63,302 nt of DNA from Candidatus Nitrosopumilus sp. GTDB taxonomy: Archaea > Thermoproteota > Nitrososphaeria > Nitrososphaerales > Nitrosopumilaceae. The position numbers were made by a program, and so were the translations under genes. Below are positions 52,307 to 61,929 of this stretch, piece after piece (the stretch's first letter is position 1; each line of letters opens with the position of its first letter). Under the pieces are notes generated by a model, which saw nothing but the letters and a program-made list of their open reading frames with translations, ran no database searches and was not told the origin of the DNA. The stretch is from assembly GCA_029864335.1 (NCBI GenBank), contig JAOTTS010000012.1:1-63302 (forward strand). Direction: 5' to 3'.

Positions 52307-54127
52307 TTGTCAAAAATAGTAGCTGATACTAGCGTAATAATTAATGGTGAACTAATTACTCAGATAGAAACAGGTTCAATTAGAAATTCTCAAATCATTA
52401 TTCCCCAAGCTGTATTTGATGAGTTACAATCTCAGGCCTCAAATAAAAAAGAACAGGGATTTATTGGATTAGAGAAAATTAGAAAACTCAATGATCTATC
52501 TGGAGGTTTTGGCTTGGAGATTGTTATGAAAGGTCCTCATCCTTCTACAGATGATATCAAGTTTGCTGCTACTGGTAGAATTGATGCTCTGATATCTGAT
52601 ATGGCAAAACAAAACGATGCAGTTCTTTACACTTCTGATAACGTACAACATCTAGTTGCACAGGCTGAAGGAATTGAAACTGTATTTCTTAAAACCAAAA
52701 TTAAAGATGAAAAATTAGAATTTTTAAAATTTTTTGATTCTGAAACTATGAGTATTCATCTTAAAGAAAATCAATTTCCGTTGGCAAAAAAAGGAACGCC
52801 TGGTGCTTTTTTATTAACTCAAATCAGTGATGAGATTCTTACAAAATCTTATTTGAAGATGATTTCATCACAAATATTTGATATTGCAAGTGTTTCTGAT
52901 TCAAGTACCATTGAAATCTCAAAGACAGGTGCATCCGTAATCCAACACAATGATTATCGAATCGCCATAACTTATCCTCCATTTTCTGAATCTTATGAAA
53001 TTACCATTGTTCATCCAATCATTAAACTATCCTTGGAGGATTATGAAATTTCTGATGAATTAATGGAACGATTGTATGATAGAGCTGAGGGAATTGTAAT
53101 TTCAGGTGCTCCAGGTTCTGGAAAAAGTACGCTTGCGTCTGGACTGGCAAACTTTTATCACAAAAAAGGGAAAATTGTTAAAACATTTGAATCTCCTCGA
53201 GACTTGCAAGTGGATCCTGGCATCACACAATATGGAAAATTAGATGGAAGTTTTGATAACACTGCAGATATTTTACTTTTAGTTCGTCCTGATTATACTA
53301 TTTTTGATGAAGTAAGAAGACGGGAAGATTTTAGAACATTTGCTGATTTACGATTAACTGGAGTTGGAATGGTTGGAGTAGTGCATGCAAACTCACCATT
53401 GGATGCAATTCAACGTTTTATTGGAAAGATCGAATTAGGAATTATTCCAAACATCTTGGACACTGTGATTTTTGTAAATGATGGAAGAATAGAAAAAGTA
53501 TATGATCTTGAATTAAAAGTAAAAGTGCCTTCAGGTATGACTGAATCTGATCTAGCACGACCTGTAATTGAGGTGAGAAATTTTCAAGATAATGTCTTAG
53601 AACATGAAATATACACATTTGGAGAAGAGAATGTGATTGTTCCTGTTGCAAAGCGAGTTCAAAAAGTTGGAATTGAAAAGCTTGCTGAAGATAAAATAAA
53701 GGATACTTTCAAAAGATATGATTCTAGTGCGCAAGTTGAAATTTTATCTGATAATAGAGTAAAAGTACTCGTTAATGAACAGTATATCCCATCAATCATC
53801 GGAAGGGGTGGTTCTAATATTAATGAAATTGAAAAATCACTTCAAGTCCATATTGATGTAGTGGCAAAAAATTCTGAAAATCTATCATTAACATCAAATG
53901 ATATTCCTTTTACATTTTCAGAATCAAAAACTGCGTTACTTCTGACTGTTAACAGAGAATACACATCTATGCATGCTGATATCTATGTCAATGACAAATT
54001 TTTGACATCTGTAAGAATTGGTAAAAAGGGACAAATAAAAATTCCAAAACGATCTGATACTGCTAGAAATCTTATTAATTCTACCTCTTCACAAAGCAAC
54101 ATAAAATTATATCTTAAAGATTTTTAA
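52307..54127 (+). CDS. PIN domain - ATPase - KH domain protein
   Basis: The 606-residue archaeal fusion has a PIN nuclease domain at residues 1-130 (VADTSVIINGEL with catalytic Asp, SDMAKQNDAVLYTSDN). A PilT/VirB11-like ATPase follows at about 230-420 (Walker [15 protein letters not shown] near 267, FDEVRRREDFR, GVVHANSPLDAIQRF). A KH domain near 490-540 has the IIGRGGSN loop. It likely binds and cuts or remodels RNA using ATP; the target is unknown. Translation starts with TTG, 5 nt after the receiver remnant. It overlaps the convergent DtxR-type gene by 14 nt. Confidence 0.9.
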   Translation: MSKIVADTSVIINGELITQIETGSIRNSQIIIPQAVFDELQSQASNKKEQGFIGLEKIRKLNDLSGGFGLEIVMKGPHPSTDDIKFAATGRIDALISDMAKQNDAVLYTSDNVQHLVAQAEGIETVFLKTKIKDEKLEFLKFFDSETMSIHLKENQFPLAKKGTPGAFLLTQISDEILTKSYLKMISSQIFDIASVSDSSTIEISKTGASVIQHNDYRIAITYPPFSESYEITIVHPIIKLSLEDYEISDELMERLYDRAEGIVISGAPGSGKSTLASGLANFYHKKGKIVKTFESPRDLQVDPGITQYGKLDGSFDNTADILLLVRPDYTIFDEVRRREDFRTFADLRLTGVGMVGVVHANSPLDAIQRFIGKIELGIIPNILDTVIFVNDGRIEKVYDLELKVKVPSGMTESDLARPVIEVRNFQDNVLEHEIYTFGEENVIVPVAKRVQKVGIEKLAEDKIKDTFKRYDSSAQVEILSDNRVKVLVNEQYIPSIIGRGGSNINEIEKSLQVHIDVVAKNSENLSLTSNDIPFTFSESKTALLLTVNREYTSMHADIYVNDKFLTSVRIGKKGQIKIPKRSDTARNLINSTSSQSNIKLYLKDF

Positions 54128-54578
54128 AATTTTCAATAATCTTAGGATTTGCTTTTAGAAAAGTAATGAATTTTCTTAATTGCCTTATTGTTTTCGGATT
54201 CAGATGGTGCTCAATTCCTTCTGTGTCTTGATTAGCAGTATCGTATCCTACTCCTAAAATTTCAAAGAATTCTAGTAAAATTCCATGGTTTTGTCTTATG
54301 CCCTCAGCTACTTGTGTCCCTTTACTTGTAAGATTAATTCCGTGATACTTTTCATATTCTAAAAATCCTCCATCATCTAATCTTTGAAGCATCTTAGTTA
54401 CACTAGGTGCACTAACATTCATGTATCTTGAAATATCTAACGTGGTGGCATATCCCTTTAATTCTACAAGCTCGGATATTATTTCTAAATAATCCTCCAT
54501 TCTAGTACTTGAACGAGTTCTTTCAGTTTGGTGAGCGGCTTTTATTGAATCTAGTCTCTTAGAATTTTTAGATTTCAT
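54114..54578 (-). CDS. DtxR/MntR-family metal-dependent repressor
   Basis: The 154 residues begin with a basic extension, then the winged helix (TRMEDYLEIISELVELKGYATTLDISRYMNVSAPSVTKMLQRLDDGGFLEYEKYHGINLT). The metal-binding/dimer domain follows, where EFFEILGVGYDTANQDTEGIEHHLNPKT holds the Glu-x2-His-x-type ligands. Such proteins repress manganese or iron uptake when metal is sufficient. There is no SH3-like third domain. It ends against the PIN-ATPase gene. Confidence 0.9.
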   Translation of the reverse strand: MKSKNSKRLDSIKAAHQTERTRSSTRMEDYLEIISELVELKGYATTLDISRYMNVSAPSVTKMLQRLDDGGFLEYEKYHGINLTSKGTQVAEGIRQNHGILLEFFEILGVGYDTANQDTEGIEHHLNPKTIRQLRKFITFLKANPKIIENFKNL

Positions 54579-54711
54579 GTGTTCTTTGTATCTAACTTAA
54601 ATCTATTATAATTGAGTGTCTTTTCCATAAACTTGGTTACTCTTTGTTGACTTGAGTGTGATGCTAGTTGATCTTTGAATGTTAACTATTTTTTATAAAA
54701 TCTATATTTGT

Positions 54712-55062
54712 ATGGTAGACCTCCTAAAGGATCGACTAGTAAATTTAAGGAAAATCTCTGATTCAGCTAAACGAAGAGCCAATCTGTATACAGATATTGC
54801 CAAAATTGACAGCAAACATGCCAATATCTCGTTGGGTGCTCTTCAGAAAGCTCCTGCACCTGGTAAAAAACTACAAAAAATTGGATTTTTGATGCTATGG
54901 ATTCCAGAACCAACTGGTGTCACTTGTGCTGTTGGAGGTCCCATGATTGTTGCAGGAAGATATCTTGACAAGAAATACAACGGTTCTACTATTCACGATA
55001 TTGGTCATGAAACAAAAAACACTCTTTCATCAATAAGCGAATTTAAGAATTCCATAATGTAA
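54712..55062 (+). CDS. Conserved hypothetical protein
   Basis: The product is about 116 residues from the ATG at 54712 (MVDLLKDRLVNLRK). The frame opens 11 codons earlier, but those are hydrophobic and unlike the rest. It has a Lys/Arg-rich helical first half and a less polar centre (KIGFLMLWIPEPTGVTCAVGGPMIVAGRYLDKK) that could be one membrane-associated hairpin. I cannot assign a function; it may be a Nitrososphaerota-specific family. Confidence 0.6.
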   Translation: MVDLLKDRLVNLRKISDSAKRRANLYTDIAKIDSKHANISLGALQKAPAPGKKLQKIGFLMLWIPEPTGVTCAVGGPMIVAGRYLDKKYNGSTIHDIGHETKNTLSSISEFKNSIM

Positions 55063-55100
55063 CACCTTTAGTTTTTAAATAGACTGCGATAAATTACCTC

Positions 55101-55592
55101 ATGACTACTAGATCACAAGTACTGATTCCTATTTTTATTGCCGCTGTGATTATTGGCGCTGTTGGTTTGATGTCTATTCCTAGTGAAAGTAAATTAGAAT
55201 CTGTTGAATTCCCTAGAGGAACGATAAAGGTTGATGATGTTCCATTACAAGTACAGATTGCAGACACTGAGCCAAGACGTGTTCGTGGTTTAATGTTCCA
55301 AGATGAATTACCCTATGATCAGGGAATGATTTTTGTGTTTGAACAATCCGGTCTTTACTCTCTTTGGATGCTTAACATGCAATTCTCACTTGACATGATT
55401 TGGTTTGATGAAGACGGCAAAGTTGTACACATTGAAAAAAATATTCCTCCATGTAAAAGTCCATTAGAAATAACAACTTGTCAAAGTGTAGTTCCTGACA
55501 ACGAAGCAGTTTATGTTCTTGAAGTCACATCTGGATTTGTTGAACAAAATAACATTACAAAAGATTCTGTATTGAGTATAATTTCTATTTAA
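55101..55592 (+). CDS. DUF192 protein with N-terminal membrane anchor
   Basis: The 163 residues start with a hydrophobic helix (VLIPIFIAAVIIGAVGLMSI), then the DUF192 beta-fold: VQIADTEPRRVRGLMFQDELPYDQGMIFVFEQSG, LWMLNMQFSLDMIWFDEDGKVV and YVLEVTSGFVE. The family is widespread and extracytoplasmic in many archaea. Its molecular role is not established. The ATG at 55101 places the anchor at the expected position. Confidence 0.9.
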   Translation: MTTRSQVLIPIFIAAVIIGAVGLMSIPSESKLESVEFPRGTIKVDDVPLQVQIADTEPRRVRGLMFQDELPYDQGMIFVFEQSGLYSLWMLNMQFSLDMIWFDEDGKVVHIEKNIPPCKSPLEITTCQSVVPDNEAVYVLEVTSGFVEQNNITKDSVLSIISI

Positions 55593-55607
55593 TTTTAGAA
55601 CATCTTT

Positions 55608-56276
55608 ATGCCAGATCCTCTTAACATGATTACGATGAATAAAATAATTTTAATTTCAATTTTAATTGGATTTGTAATTATTGGCTCTACTTCATTTATT
55701 TTAATTTCTGAAAATTCTTCGGTATCAAAAATTTTAAATCCTGTTTATGAAAATGATTTTACTTTTTATGATGTGGAAAAACTAGAAAAATCTCTTGCAG
55801 AAGAAAATATTTTCATGTCCACTCCTACTGCGATCACTGATCATACCATAGATCAATATTGTACATACTTTGATTCTAAAAATAATCAGAAAACTGTAGA
55901 GTACTGTACTACTACTGCACTTTTAAACTCTGATGGTGAAACAATTGGAAATCTAAACATGGGTGGAATGCCTGATGATCCTATACTGGCACTTGCAATA
56001 ATTGATGCTTCTCCATTATTGAATTCAAAAAAAGATGAGGTCAACAGTGTTTTTCAGACTATGATTGAGACATTGGTATGTGATTGCTGGGAGATACGTA
56101 AACCCGGAGGATTTGAATCCATCAAATCTTGGCTTGATACTGCTGAAGAAAAATACACTGAATCCTCACAAACCACACTCAAATCAGAAATTACAGGTTT
56201 AGACAACAAGAGATTGATTTTGGAGATCACTTCAACTGATAAGTCTTATTTGTGGACACTAATTGTTCTCAAGTAG
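55608..56276 (+). CDS. Membrane-anchored extracytoplasmic protein of unknown function
   Basis: The product is up to 222 residues. A hydrophobic helix (IILISILIGFVIIGSTSFIL) is followed by a mixed domain with four Cys, in YCTYF, YCTTT and CDCWEIRKPGG. Starts at 55626 or 55635 (MNKIILIS) are as plausible as 55608. It lies 15 nt after the DUF192 gene and may share its transcript. I do not recognise the family. Confidence 0.6.
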   Translation: MPDPLNMITMNKIILISILIGFVIIGSTSFILISENSSVSKILNPVYENDFTFYDVEKLEKSLAEENIFMSTPTAITDHTIDQYCTYFDSKNNQKTVEYCTTTALLNSDGETIGNLNMGGMPDDPILALAIIDASPLLNSKKDEVNSVFQTMIETLVCDCWEIRKPGGFESIKSWLDTAEEKYTESSQTTLKSEITGLDNKRLILEITSTDKSYLWTLIVLK

Positions 56277-56316
56277 TCTGATTATATAAGACAAAATTCT
56301 TTGATTGACGATTACG

Positions 56317-57090
56317 ATGATTGAACAATTATGGTTGATTCTTTTGGGATTTGCTGCTGGAATTTTAGGTTCAATGATTGGTCTTGGTGGAGGTATTGTC
56401 GTGGTTCCAGTATTGACGTTTCTTGGTTTTTCTCCCACAACTGCTGCAAGTAATAGTCTTTTTGCTGCATTGAGTAATGCCATTGCATCTACTATTTCAT
56501 ATTCTAAACAAAAAAGAATAGATATCTCCTTGGGATTGAAACTTGGATTACTTTCAATCCCTGGTACTATTTTAGGTGCCATAATTTCAACTGATGTGGC
56601 CCCTGATATTTTTAAAATTTTATTTGGTTTTGTATTGATAGCCTCAGCAGCTTACATTTTTTTGAGAAAAAAAATTGAAACTAAAGAAAAAATATTATCT
56701 AAACAAATAATGATTTTTGCAATAGGCGCGAGCTTTTTTGCAGGAATCATTTCTGCATTTTTTGGAATAGGTGGAGGCATTGTCTTTGTTCCTTTAATGG
56801 TTGCTGGAATGGGAATGGCAATGAAACGAGCTGCACCTACATCTCAATTAATATTATTGTTCTCCTCTTTATCTGGAGTTATTTCGCATAGTCTTCTTGG
56901 TCATCCTGATTTCACTCAAGCAGGATTTTTAGCGATTGGTTCTTTTGCTGGAGGTTTGGTTGGTGCACGCTTGTCTATTGATATTAAAGAAAGATATTTA
57001 CAAATAATTGTCTCTGTTGTAATTTTGGTTGCTGCAGGAAAACTCTTTTTTGATTCAGTAGCAGGGAATGCAGAATTTTTTGGATTTTAG
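56317..57090 (+). CDS. TauE/SafE-family sulfite/anion permease
   Basis: About 257 residues form eight hydrophobic helices in two repeats, each starting with the family motif: LGSMIGLGGGIVVVPVL and ISAFFGIGGGIVFVPLM. This matches TauE/SafE, which export sulfite or sulfonate-related anions. I chose the ATG at 56317 (MIEQLWLI) rather than the TTG four codons upstream. The substrate is not predicted from sequence. Confidence 0.9.
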   Translation: MIEQLWLILLGFAAGILGSMIGLGGGIVVVPVLTFLGFSPTTAASNSLFAALSNAIASTISYSKQKRIDISLGLKLGLLSIPGTILGAIISTDVAPDIFKILFGFVLIASAAYIFLRKKIETKEKILSKQIMIFAIGASFFAGIISAFFGIGGGIVFVPLMVAGMGMAMKRAAPTSQLILLFSSLSGVISHSLLGHPDFTQAGFLAIGSFAGGLVGARLSIDIKERYLQIIVSVVILVAAGKLFFDSVAGNAEFFGF

Positions 57091-57185
57091 CCTCTAATTT
57101 TTTCTTATATTTTTATTCTTATTTTGTAAAATAGAATGTCGATCAGATCTTTTGAACTGAGGAGACTAGCTCCTTGGTATTTTAT

Positions 57186-57638
57186 TTATGTTGGCGGTTC
57201 TTTCTTTATTCTGTAAATGTTTCTTTTTGAAAGAACAATTATTTCTCCATCTTGGTTAGTTCCTTCATAATCAATTCTAATCTTTCCAAATTCTTCATCA
57301 ATGTCATCTTTTTGTGATACTGTAAATTTTAATTTCAAAACTTGCTCAGTATACAACGTCTTTAGAAATCTCGTGTTTCTATTTTCCCATTCTGGATCTC
57401 CATCTGTTCCAACAAAAACAATATGGTTTCCATAAATCTGACTTAGTCTTGTAAACTCACCTTCCATTCTAGATAAGATTGCTCTTCCTGAAACAATTTT
57501 TTGTTCTCCTTTTTGCCTGTCTTCTAAGAATGCATTTCTGACTCTTGAAAAATTTAGGTATTCTTCTAATTCTTTATCTGAAATACTGCATGTAGAATAG
57601 AATGAATCGCCTACTCTAAATTCTGAAAATTTTTTCAT
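57186..57638 (-). CDS. MaoC-like hotdog-fold dehydratase
   Basis: The 150 residues have a hotdog fold resembling MaoC/R-specific enoyl-CoA hydratases. FSEFRVGDSFYSTCSISDKELEEYLNFS opens the fold, IVSGRAILSRMEGEFTRLSQIYGNHIVFVG corresponds to the central helix, and the strands TVSQKD and KIRIDYEGTNQDGEIIVLSKRNIYR close it. The usual D-x4-H active-site pair is not evident, so activity is uncertain. It is 2 nt downstream of the SDR gene on the same strand, which suggests a shared acyl-CoA pathway. Confidence 0.7.
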   Translation of the reverse strand: MKKFSEFRVGDSFYSTCSISDKELEEYLNFSRVRNAFLEDRQKGEQKIVSGRAILSRMEGEFTRLSQIYGNHIVFVGTDGDPEWENRNTRFLKTLYTEQVLKLKFTVSQKDDIDEEFGKIRIDYEGTNQDGEIIVLSKRNIYRIKKEPPT

Positions 57639-57640
57639 TC

Positions 57641-59410
57641 TTATCTTGATTCATCAACACAGAAAACTATCTCTGATGATGAGGTTGCATTCTCTGATAC
57701 TAGAAAATTAAATGCATCTGCAATTCTTTGATTGTTTGGTTCTGAACCTGTTACAGAACCTGGGAAAATTGTAAACATTCTGATTTTTGAACTTAGAACG
57801 TCGCTTAATTCTTGATTAACTGTAGTTGTAAATGGTCTTAGTGCTCCTCTGAAAACTTCTACTTGTGCTCTTTGTGTTCCTGTGACTTTTTTTCCAATTG
57901 GCAAATCTGGTCCAATTATCATGATTGCCCCTTTTGCATCTTTGTACAGACGTGGATCTTTACTTCCACCCGGAACAAATTGTTCAAGTGCTCTTTGTGC
58001 AACTGTAGCTGGGGTTGAGATAAATTTTTCAGTTAATGCTTCCCAATTTGCTCTTGATAATTCTGTTATTTTTGATATGTCTGGAAGTTTTCCAGTTACA
58101 TGAATCACGCCTAGAATATCACCAATGTTGGTTTTTGCAGTGTTTAACCATCTTGCAACTTCTTCAGGATTCTTTATGTCTACTACATGAGAGTGAAATT
58201 TACTACTGATGTATTCTTGTAATTCTGTTGATGTTGATTGAGATATGAAACATGCAACTTTTCCTCCATTTTTCTCAACATGTTGTGCCAAAAACTCAAC
58301 TCGTTCAGCATCATCTTTATCAGTTGCATCAATTGTAAACACAACTGTTTTTCCTGTAAAGTCTGGTTGATGAATTCCTGGTGTGGTGGTTCCAATATGT
58401 GGCTTTACTGGATAAAATACTCTGTCTCCTGGAATTACTTTACCGTTAATTATTTTTGCAATTTCATCATCGCAAAGATTGAGTACTGATTCTGCAACTT
58501 GACTTTGTGATAGGAATTCCTTGTTTGCAATCATGTGTGATGTGTTGTTTTGCACTTTTTCTGCAATAGTTTGTATTTTGTTTAATAGACTTGTAAATGT
58601 CTCAGTTAATTTTGAAATGTCTCTGCCCTTTGCAAGTTTTGATGCTGCGTTTGCAATTCCTTTTTTGATAATACTTTCATCTTCTCCTAATAATGGAAGT
58701 AATTCTTTATTTGCTTCATCTACTTCAGTTGGATCTAAATCTTCAAATCCACTAACTCTCATAAACTCTGCAGCAGCCTTTGGGTAGACTGTTTTGTAAA
58801 TTCTGTCTGAATGTACTGGGCCTGGATTTGTTGCAATTGAAATGATTCCCTTATCTGTTAATTCCCAAGACATTAATTCTGCTAATCTATTTTTTGCACC
58901 TTGAGCTGCAGTATATGGACTTCTAAATCTGTAAGGTCTTTGCTCTAATGGTCTTTCTTCTGTAAAGAATGTTGAAATTGTAATTATTTTTCCACCTTCT
59001 TTCATTACTTTTAGTACCTGAACAGAGCCCCAAAATGTTCCTGTCAGATGAATTCCGATTGTACTTTTAAACTCATCAAGTGGAGCATTTACAAAACAAG
59101 TAACAGGACCTGAAACACCTGCATTGTTAATAATATAATCTACAGTTACATTATCATTTTTTAGTGTATCAAACATGTTATTCATTGCTGTTTCATCGGC
59201 AACATCAACTCCTGCAAAAATTCTAACTAATGCCTTTATGCCTTGAGGGATTTTCCCTTCAAGTTCCCTTGCTGCCTCTTCTAATGGTTCTTTTCTTCTT
59301 CCAAGAATTATCACACTTGCACCCTCTTCAATGAACTTTGTAGCAATGGCTTTGCCTATTCCACTTCCGCTTCCTGTAATTAGGGCAATTTTATTTTGGA
59401 ATTTTAGCAT
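57641..59410 (-). CDS. Two-domain short-chain dehydrogenase/reductase
   Basis: The 589 residues form two Rossmann halves. The first (residues 1-270) has GSGSGIGKAIATKF, NNAGVSGP and a SPYTAAQGAKN segment at the catalytic position. Family members usually have Tyr-x3-Lys; here the fifth residue is Gln, so the catalytic Lys seems lost or displaced. The second half (from about 345, GKTVVFTIDATDKDDAERVEFLAQ to VTGTQRAQVEVFRGAL) lacks Gly-rich and catalytic motifs, so it is likely structural. It is co-transcribed with the MaoC-like gene. Confidence 0.85.
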   Translation of the reverse strand: MLKFQNKIALITGSGSGIGKAIATKFIEEGASVIILGRRKEPLEEAARELEGKIPQGIKALVRIFAGVDVADETAMNNMFDTLKNDNVTVDYIINNAGVSGPVTCFVNAPLDEFKSTIGIHLTGTFWGSVQVLKVMKEGGKIITISTFFTEERPLEQRPYRFRSPYTAAQGAKNRLAELMSWELTDKGIISIATNPGPVHSDRIYKTVYPKAAAEFMRVSGFEDLDPTEVDEANKELLPLLGEDESIIKKGIANAASKLAKGRDISKLTETFTSLLNKIQTIAEKVQNNTSHMIANKEFLSQSQVAESVLNLCDDEIAKIINGKVIPGDRVFYPVKPHIGTTTPGIHQPDFTGKTVVFTIDATDKDDAERVEFLAQHVEKNGGKVACFISQSTSTELQEYISSKFHSHVVDIKNPEEVARWLNTAKTNIGDILGVIHVTGKLPDISKITELSRANWEALTEKFISTPATVAQRALEQFVPGGSKDPRLYKDAKGAIMIIGPDLPIGKKVTGTQRAQVEVFRGALRPFTTTVNQELSDVLSSKIRMFTIFPGSVTGSEPNNQRIADAFNFLVSENATSSSEIVFCVDESR

Positions 59411-59529
59411 GAATAAAGATTCGAAACTTCCGTGATATTTAATTTGATTGATCTCTGTCTTTTTTCTTGATATCTTTATTTCAATTCCTGACTATCATCT
59501 TTTTCTATTTGTTTCACCCTATCAGATCC

Positions 59530-60403
59530 ATTGAACAAACCTAGAGAACTGGACTATATCGCCAAAAAGAGACTTGAATCAAAGGCATTCAAGAATTTCA
59601 TCCGAGGATCCAAAATGATACTACAAAGGCAGACTATACAGAATGGCTTAGAAATGACATTATGAAATTCGCCTTTGCTGAAAAAATCATATCTGAACCA
59701 GAGGCATACGATGAACTAATCAAACTGGATGAAGAGCAAATAACTGATTTTCTGCTAGATTGGATTGACTACAAGAAAGACCAAGGAGTCAAGGCTAAAA
59801 CCATTGCCACAAAGATTTCTTCAGTTGAAATTTTCTTTGATATGAATAGGAAACTATTCCACAGAAAACTAGTTAGAAAAACCATTGACAGGGATGATAC
59901 TCCAATTGGTGGTGGTGTGTCATTTACAGATGATAACATAAAACATATGTTGTCTGTTACCAAATCTCTTAGAAACAGGGCTCTGATTCATTTCTTTGCT
60001 AGTACTGGAACTAGACCTGGTGCATTGATTGATCCAATACTTTGTATCAAACATTTGGTAGAAATGCCACACCCAAAAAACCCTGCAATACAAAAATGGT
60101 GTTATGGTGTAAAAATTTATGATGAATCACGAGATGCATATTGGGTTTTTTTGACACCTGAAGCTATCGCATCATTGGATAAGTATCTTGAATATAGAAC
60201 CACAAAAGGTGAAATTTTGAACAAGGAATCATATTTGTTTGCAACTGAAAATTCACAAACAAGAAAAAAGCATATCTTAATGATATTGGTTGCAGAAAAA
60301 TCATGTAAAGAATTTTGGAACTGGCGGGAGTAAAACGAATCAAAGTAGGACAAAGATTCAATAAATCTACCATGTATGGATTTAGAAAAAAATTCAATGG
60401 CAA
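59530..60403 (+). pseudogene. Decayed tyrosine integrase (XerC/D-like, Nitrososphaerota type)
   Basis: The N-terminal part reads DPLNKPRELDYIAKKRL and RGSK. A missing A near 59613 shifts the frame into DYTEWLRNDIMKF, the SAM-like core-binding domain. The catalytic domain then shows the first Arg (STGTRPGAL). A second shift lies near 60267, and a TAA at about 60307 interrupts IM-[stop]-RILELAGVKRIKVG. The last recognisable piece is STMYGFRKKFN, where the protein breaks off before the catalytic H/R and Tyr. The longest intact piece is 59662-60333. At least three lesions make it inactive. Confidence 0.75.
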
Positions 60404-60594
60404 ATGATGATGAAATTGCTCTAAACAAAGCAAAGCGGGAACTTGATAACTATGGCTATTATGAAATTGAATCAATAGAATCGCTTGGCAAAAACACCAC
60501 AGTAATTGCCAATACTGGATCTTTGGAAATTGCCATAGACATTGACAATAAAACTGGGAAAACACTCAGCAAAGAAAAGATTGCAAGGCAATGA
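60400..60594 (+). CDS. Small protein, PepSY-like strand pattern
   Basis: About 64 residues run from the ATG at 60400 (MANDDEIALNKAKRELDN). That is a helix followed by strands YYEIESIESLGKNTTVIANTG and SLEIAIDIDNKTGKTLSKEK. A helix and three strands with I-D-x-x-T-G in the last turn recall PepSY domains, but this is a loose match. The frame extends upstream into the integrase remnant. The function is unknown. Confidence 0.5.
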   Translation, partial: ANDDEIALNKAKRELDNYGYYEIESIESLGKNTTVIANTGSLEIAIDIDNKTGKTLSKEKIARQ

Positions 60595-60660
60595 CATGAT
60601 TTCAAGTTATTTGAAAATTTGTGTAATGAAATTAAAACATGATGAAATTTTTTGAATTGT

Positions 60661-61104
60661 TCACAATAGTCTGAAATCTTCTTTTATTGTGTTTAGTGCG
60701 ATATGTGTGACCGTATTTTCGACATTTGAGACGGCAGAGATATTTTTCACAAAATCACTCAATGAATTTCTGTTTTTGAACTTTCCTATCACCAAGGTAT
60801 CTGTATTACCTGTTATGTCATAAACGGCACAAACATTTTCATTTTTGGCAAGCTCGTCTTCAATTTCCAGCATCTTTCCTTTTCTTGTTGTGACTTCGAT
60901 TATTGCAGTAATGTCATAACCTAAAATTTCATGATCTAGACGAGCTGAGTATCCTTTGATAACTTTTCCTTGTTCTAATTTCCGTAATCTGGAAATAATG
61001 GTTACTGTTGAGATTCCAAGTTTGTGTGCTATCTGTCTTGATGATTGCCTTGCATCCACAAGTAAATGTTTTAGAATTTTTCTATTTGTTTCATCCAAAT
61101 CCAT
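60661..61104 (-). CDS. Lrp/AsnC-family transcriptional regulator
   Basis: The 147 residues start with the AsnC helix-turn-helix (DETNRKILKHLLVDARQSSRQIAHKLGISTVTIISRLRKLEQGKVI). The RAM ligand/oligomer domain follows (ITAIIEVTTRKGKMLEIEDELAKNENVCAVYDITGNTDTLVIGKF). These proteins respond to amino acids or act as global regulators in archaea. It is divergent from the unknown gene at 61210, with about 100 nt between that includes TATA-like sequence. Confidence 0.94.
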   Translation of the reverse strand: MDLDETNRKILKHLLVDARQSSRQIAHKLGISTVTIISRLRKLEQGKVIKGYSARLDHEILGYDITAIIEVTTRKGKMLEIEDELAKNENVCAVYDITGNTDTLVIGKFKNRNSLSDFVKNISAVSNVENTVTHIALNTIKEDFRLL

Positions 61105-61209
61105 GTCACTTATAGATTAAATAAATATTTAAAAATATTGTGTAAATCTTTATGAATATGAAGTATTTTCAGAATCTATATTATATTCATCTAATTGTAA
61201 TAAAAATTG

Positions 61210-61929
61210 ATGACTCTATTGTTAATGACAGATCCAGTGTTGGAAAAAATTCAGAATCATTTTGAGAGTATGGGATTACAATCATCAATAGTTGATGAAA
61301 AACTGGATTTTGAACTAGACTACAAAGATGTGCATTTCATGGATGGAAAAAATGGGATTGGCACTGCAGGCTCGTTGAGACTGAAAGATTCCCCTATTGA
61401 TTATCTACATATTATCAAGAAGCAGGAATATGCAAAATGTGATTTTGCCGTGGGCGGCCATGTGGGAATGGGGGTTCACATTCATTCTTGGTATAAGATG
61501 CGATTCTTTCTTTCATTTCCTGAATCAATAAAATTGGGGCCATTTGATATGGGGACCCTTACAACAATTAAAAAAGGATTATTGCATTCAGAAGTTGAAA
61601 GTTTTGCCTGGAACGGTTACCAAAAACTAACCACCTTGCCACCAGGATTGGTGCGAGATAATGTAGCTGAAGCATTGTATTCTGATAAAATATTGAAAAA
61701 ATTAATGATGAAATGTTTACTAAAAGAAAGAACTATTACTGTTTCTAGATACTCTCCAACGATACCTGTTGAAGTTACAGCAAAACCCACAAACTCAAAA
61801 ATCAAAATAGAATCAACATGGAAACTTCAAAAGGATATGTTCATAGATAAAGATACATTGGACATGTATGAAATACTTGCAGGAATTGTTAAATCCACAG
61901 TAAACACTCTAAAGTATCATTTAAAATAA
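61210..61929 (+). CDS. Hypothetical protein
   Basis: The 239-residue soluble protein has a likely alpha/beta start (ILK-free LLLMTDPVLEKIQNHF), a Gly/His-rich middle (VGGHVGMGVHIHSWYKMRFFL) and a final helical part. The His-x-His pair could bind a metal. The ATG at 61210 lies about 25 nt downstream of a TATATTATATT box, so I prefer it to the TTG one codon upstream. I do not recognise the family. It is divergent from the Lrp-type regulator and may be its target. Confidence 0.6.
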   Translation: MTLLLMTDPVLEKIQNHFESMGLQSSIVDEKLDFELDYKDVHFMDGKNGIGTAGSLRLKDSPIDYLHIIKKQEYAKCDFAVGGHVGMGVHIHSWYKMRFFLSFPESIKLGPFDMGTLTTIKKGLLHSEVESFAWNGYQKLTTLPPGLVRDNVAEALYSDKILKKLMMKCLLKERTITVSRYSPTIPVEVTAKPTNSKIKIESTWKLQKDMFIDKDTLDMYEILAGIVKSTVNTLKYHLK

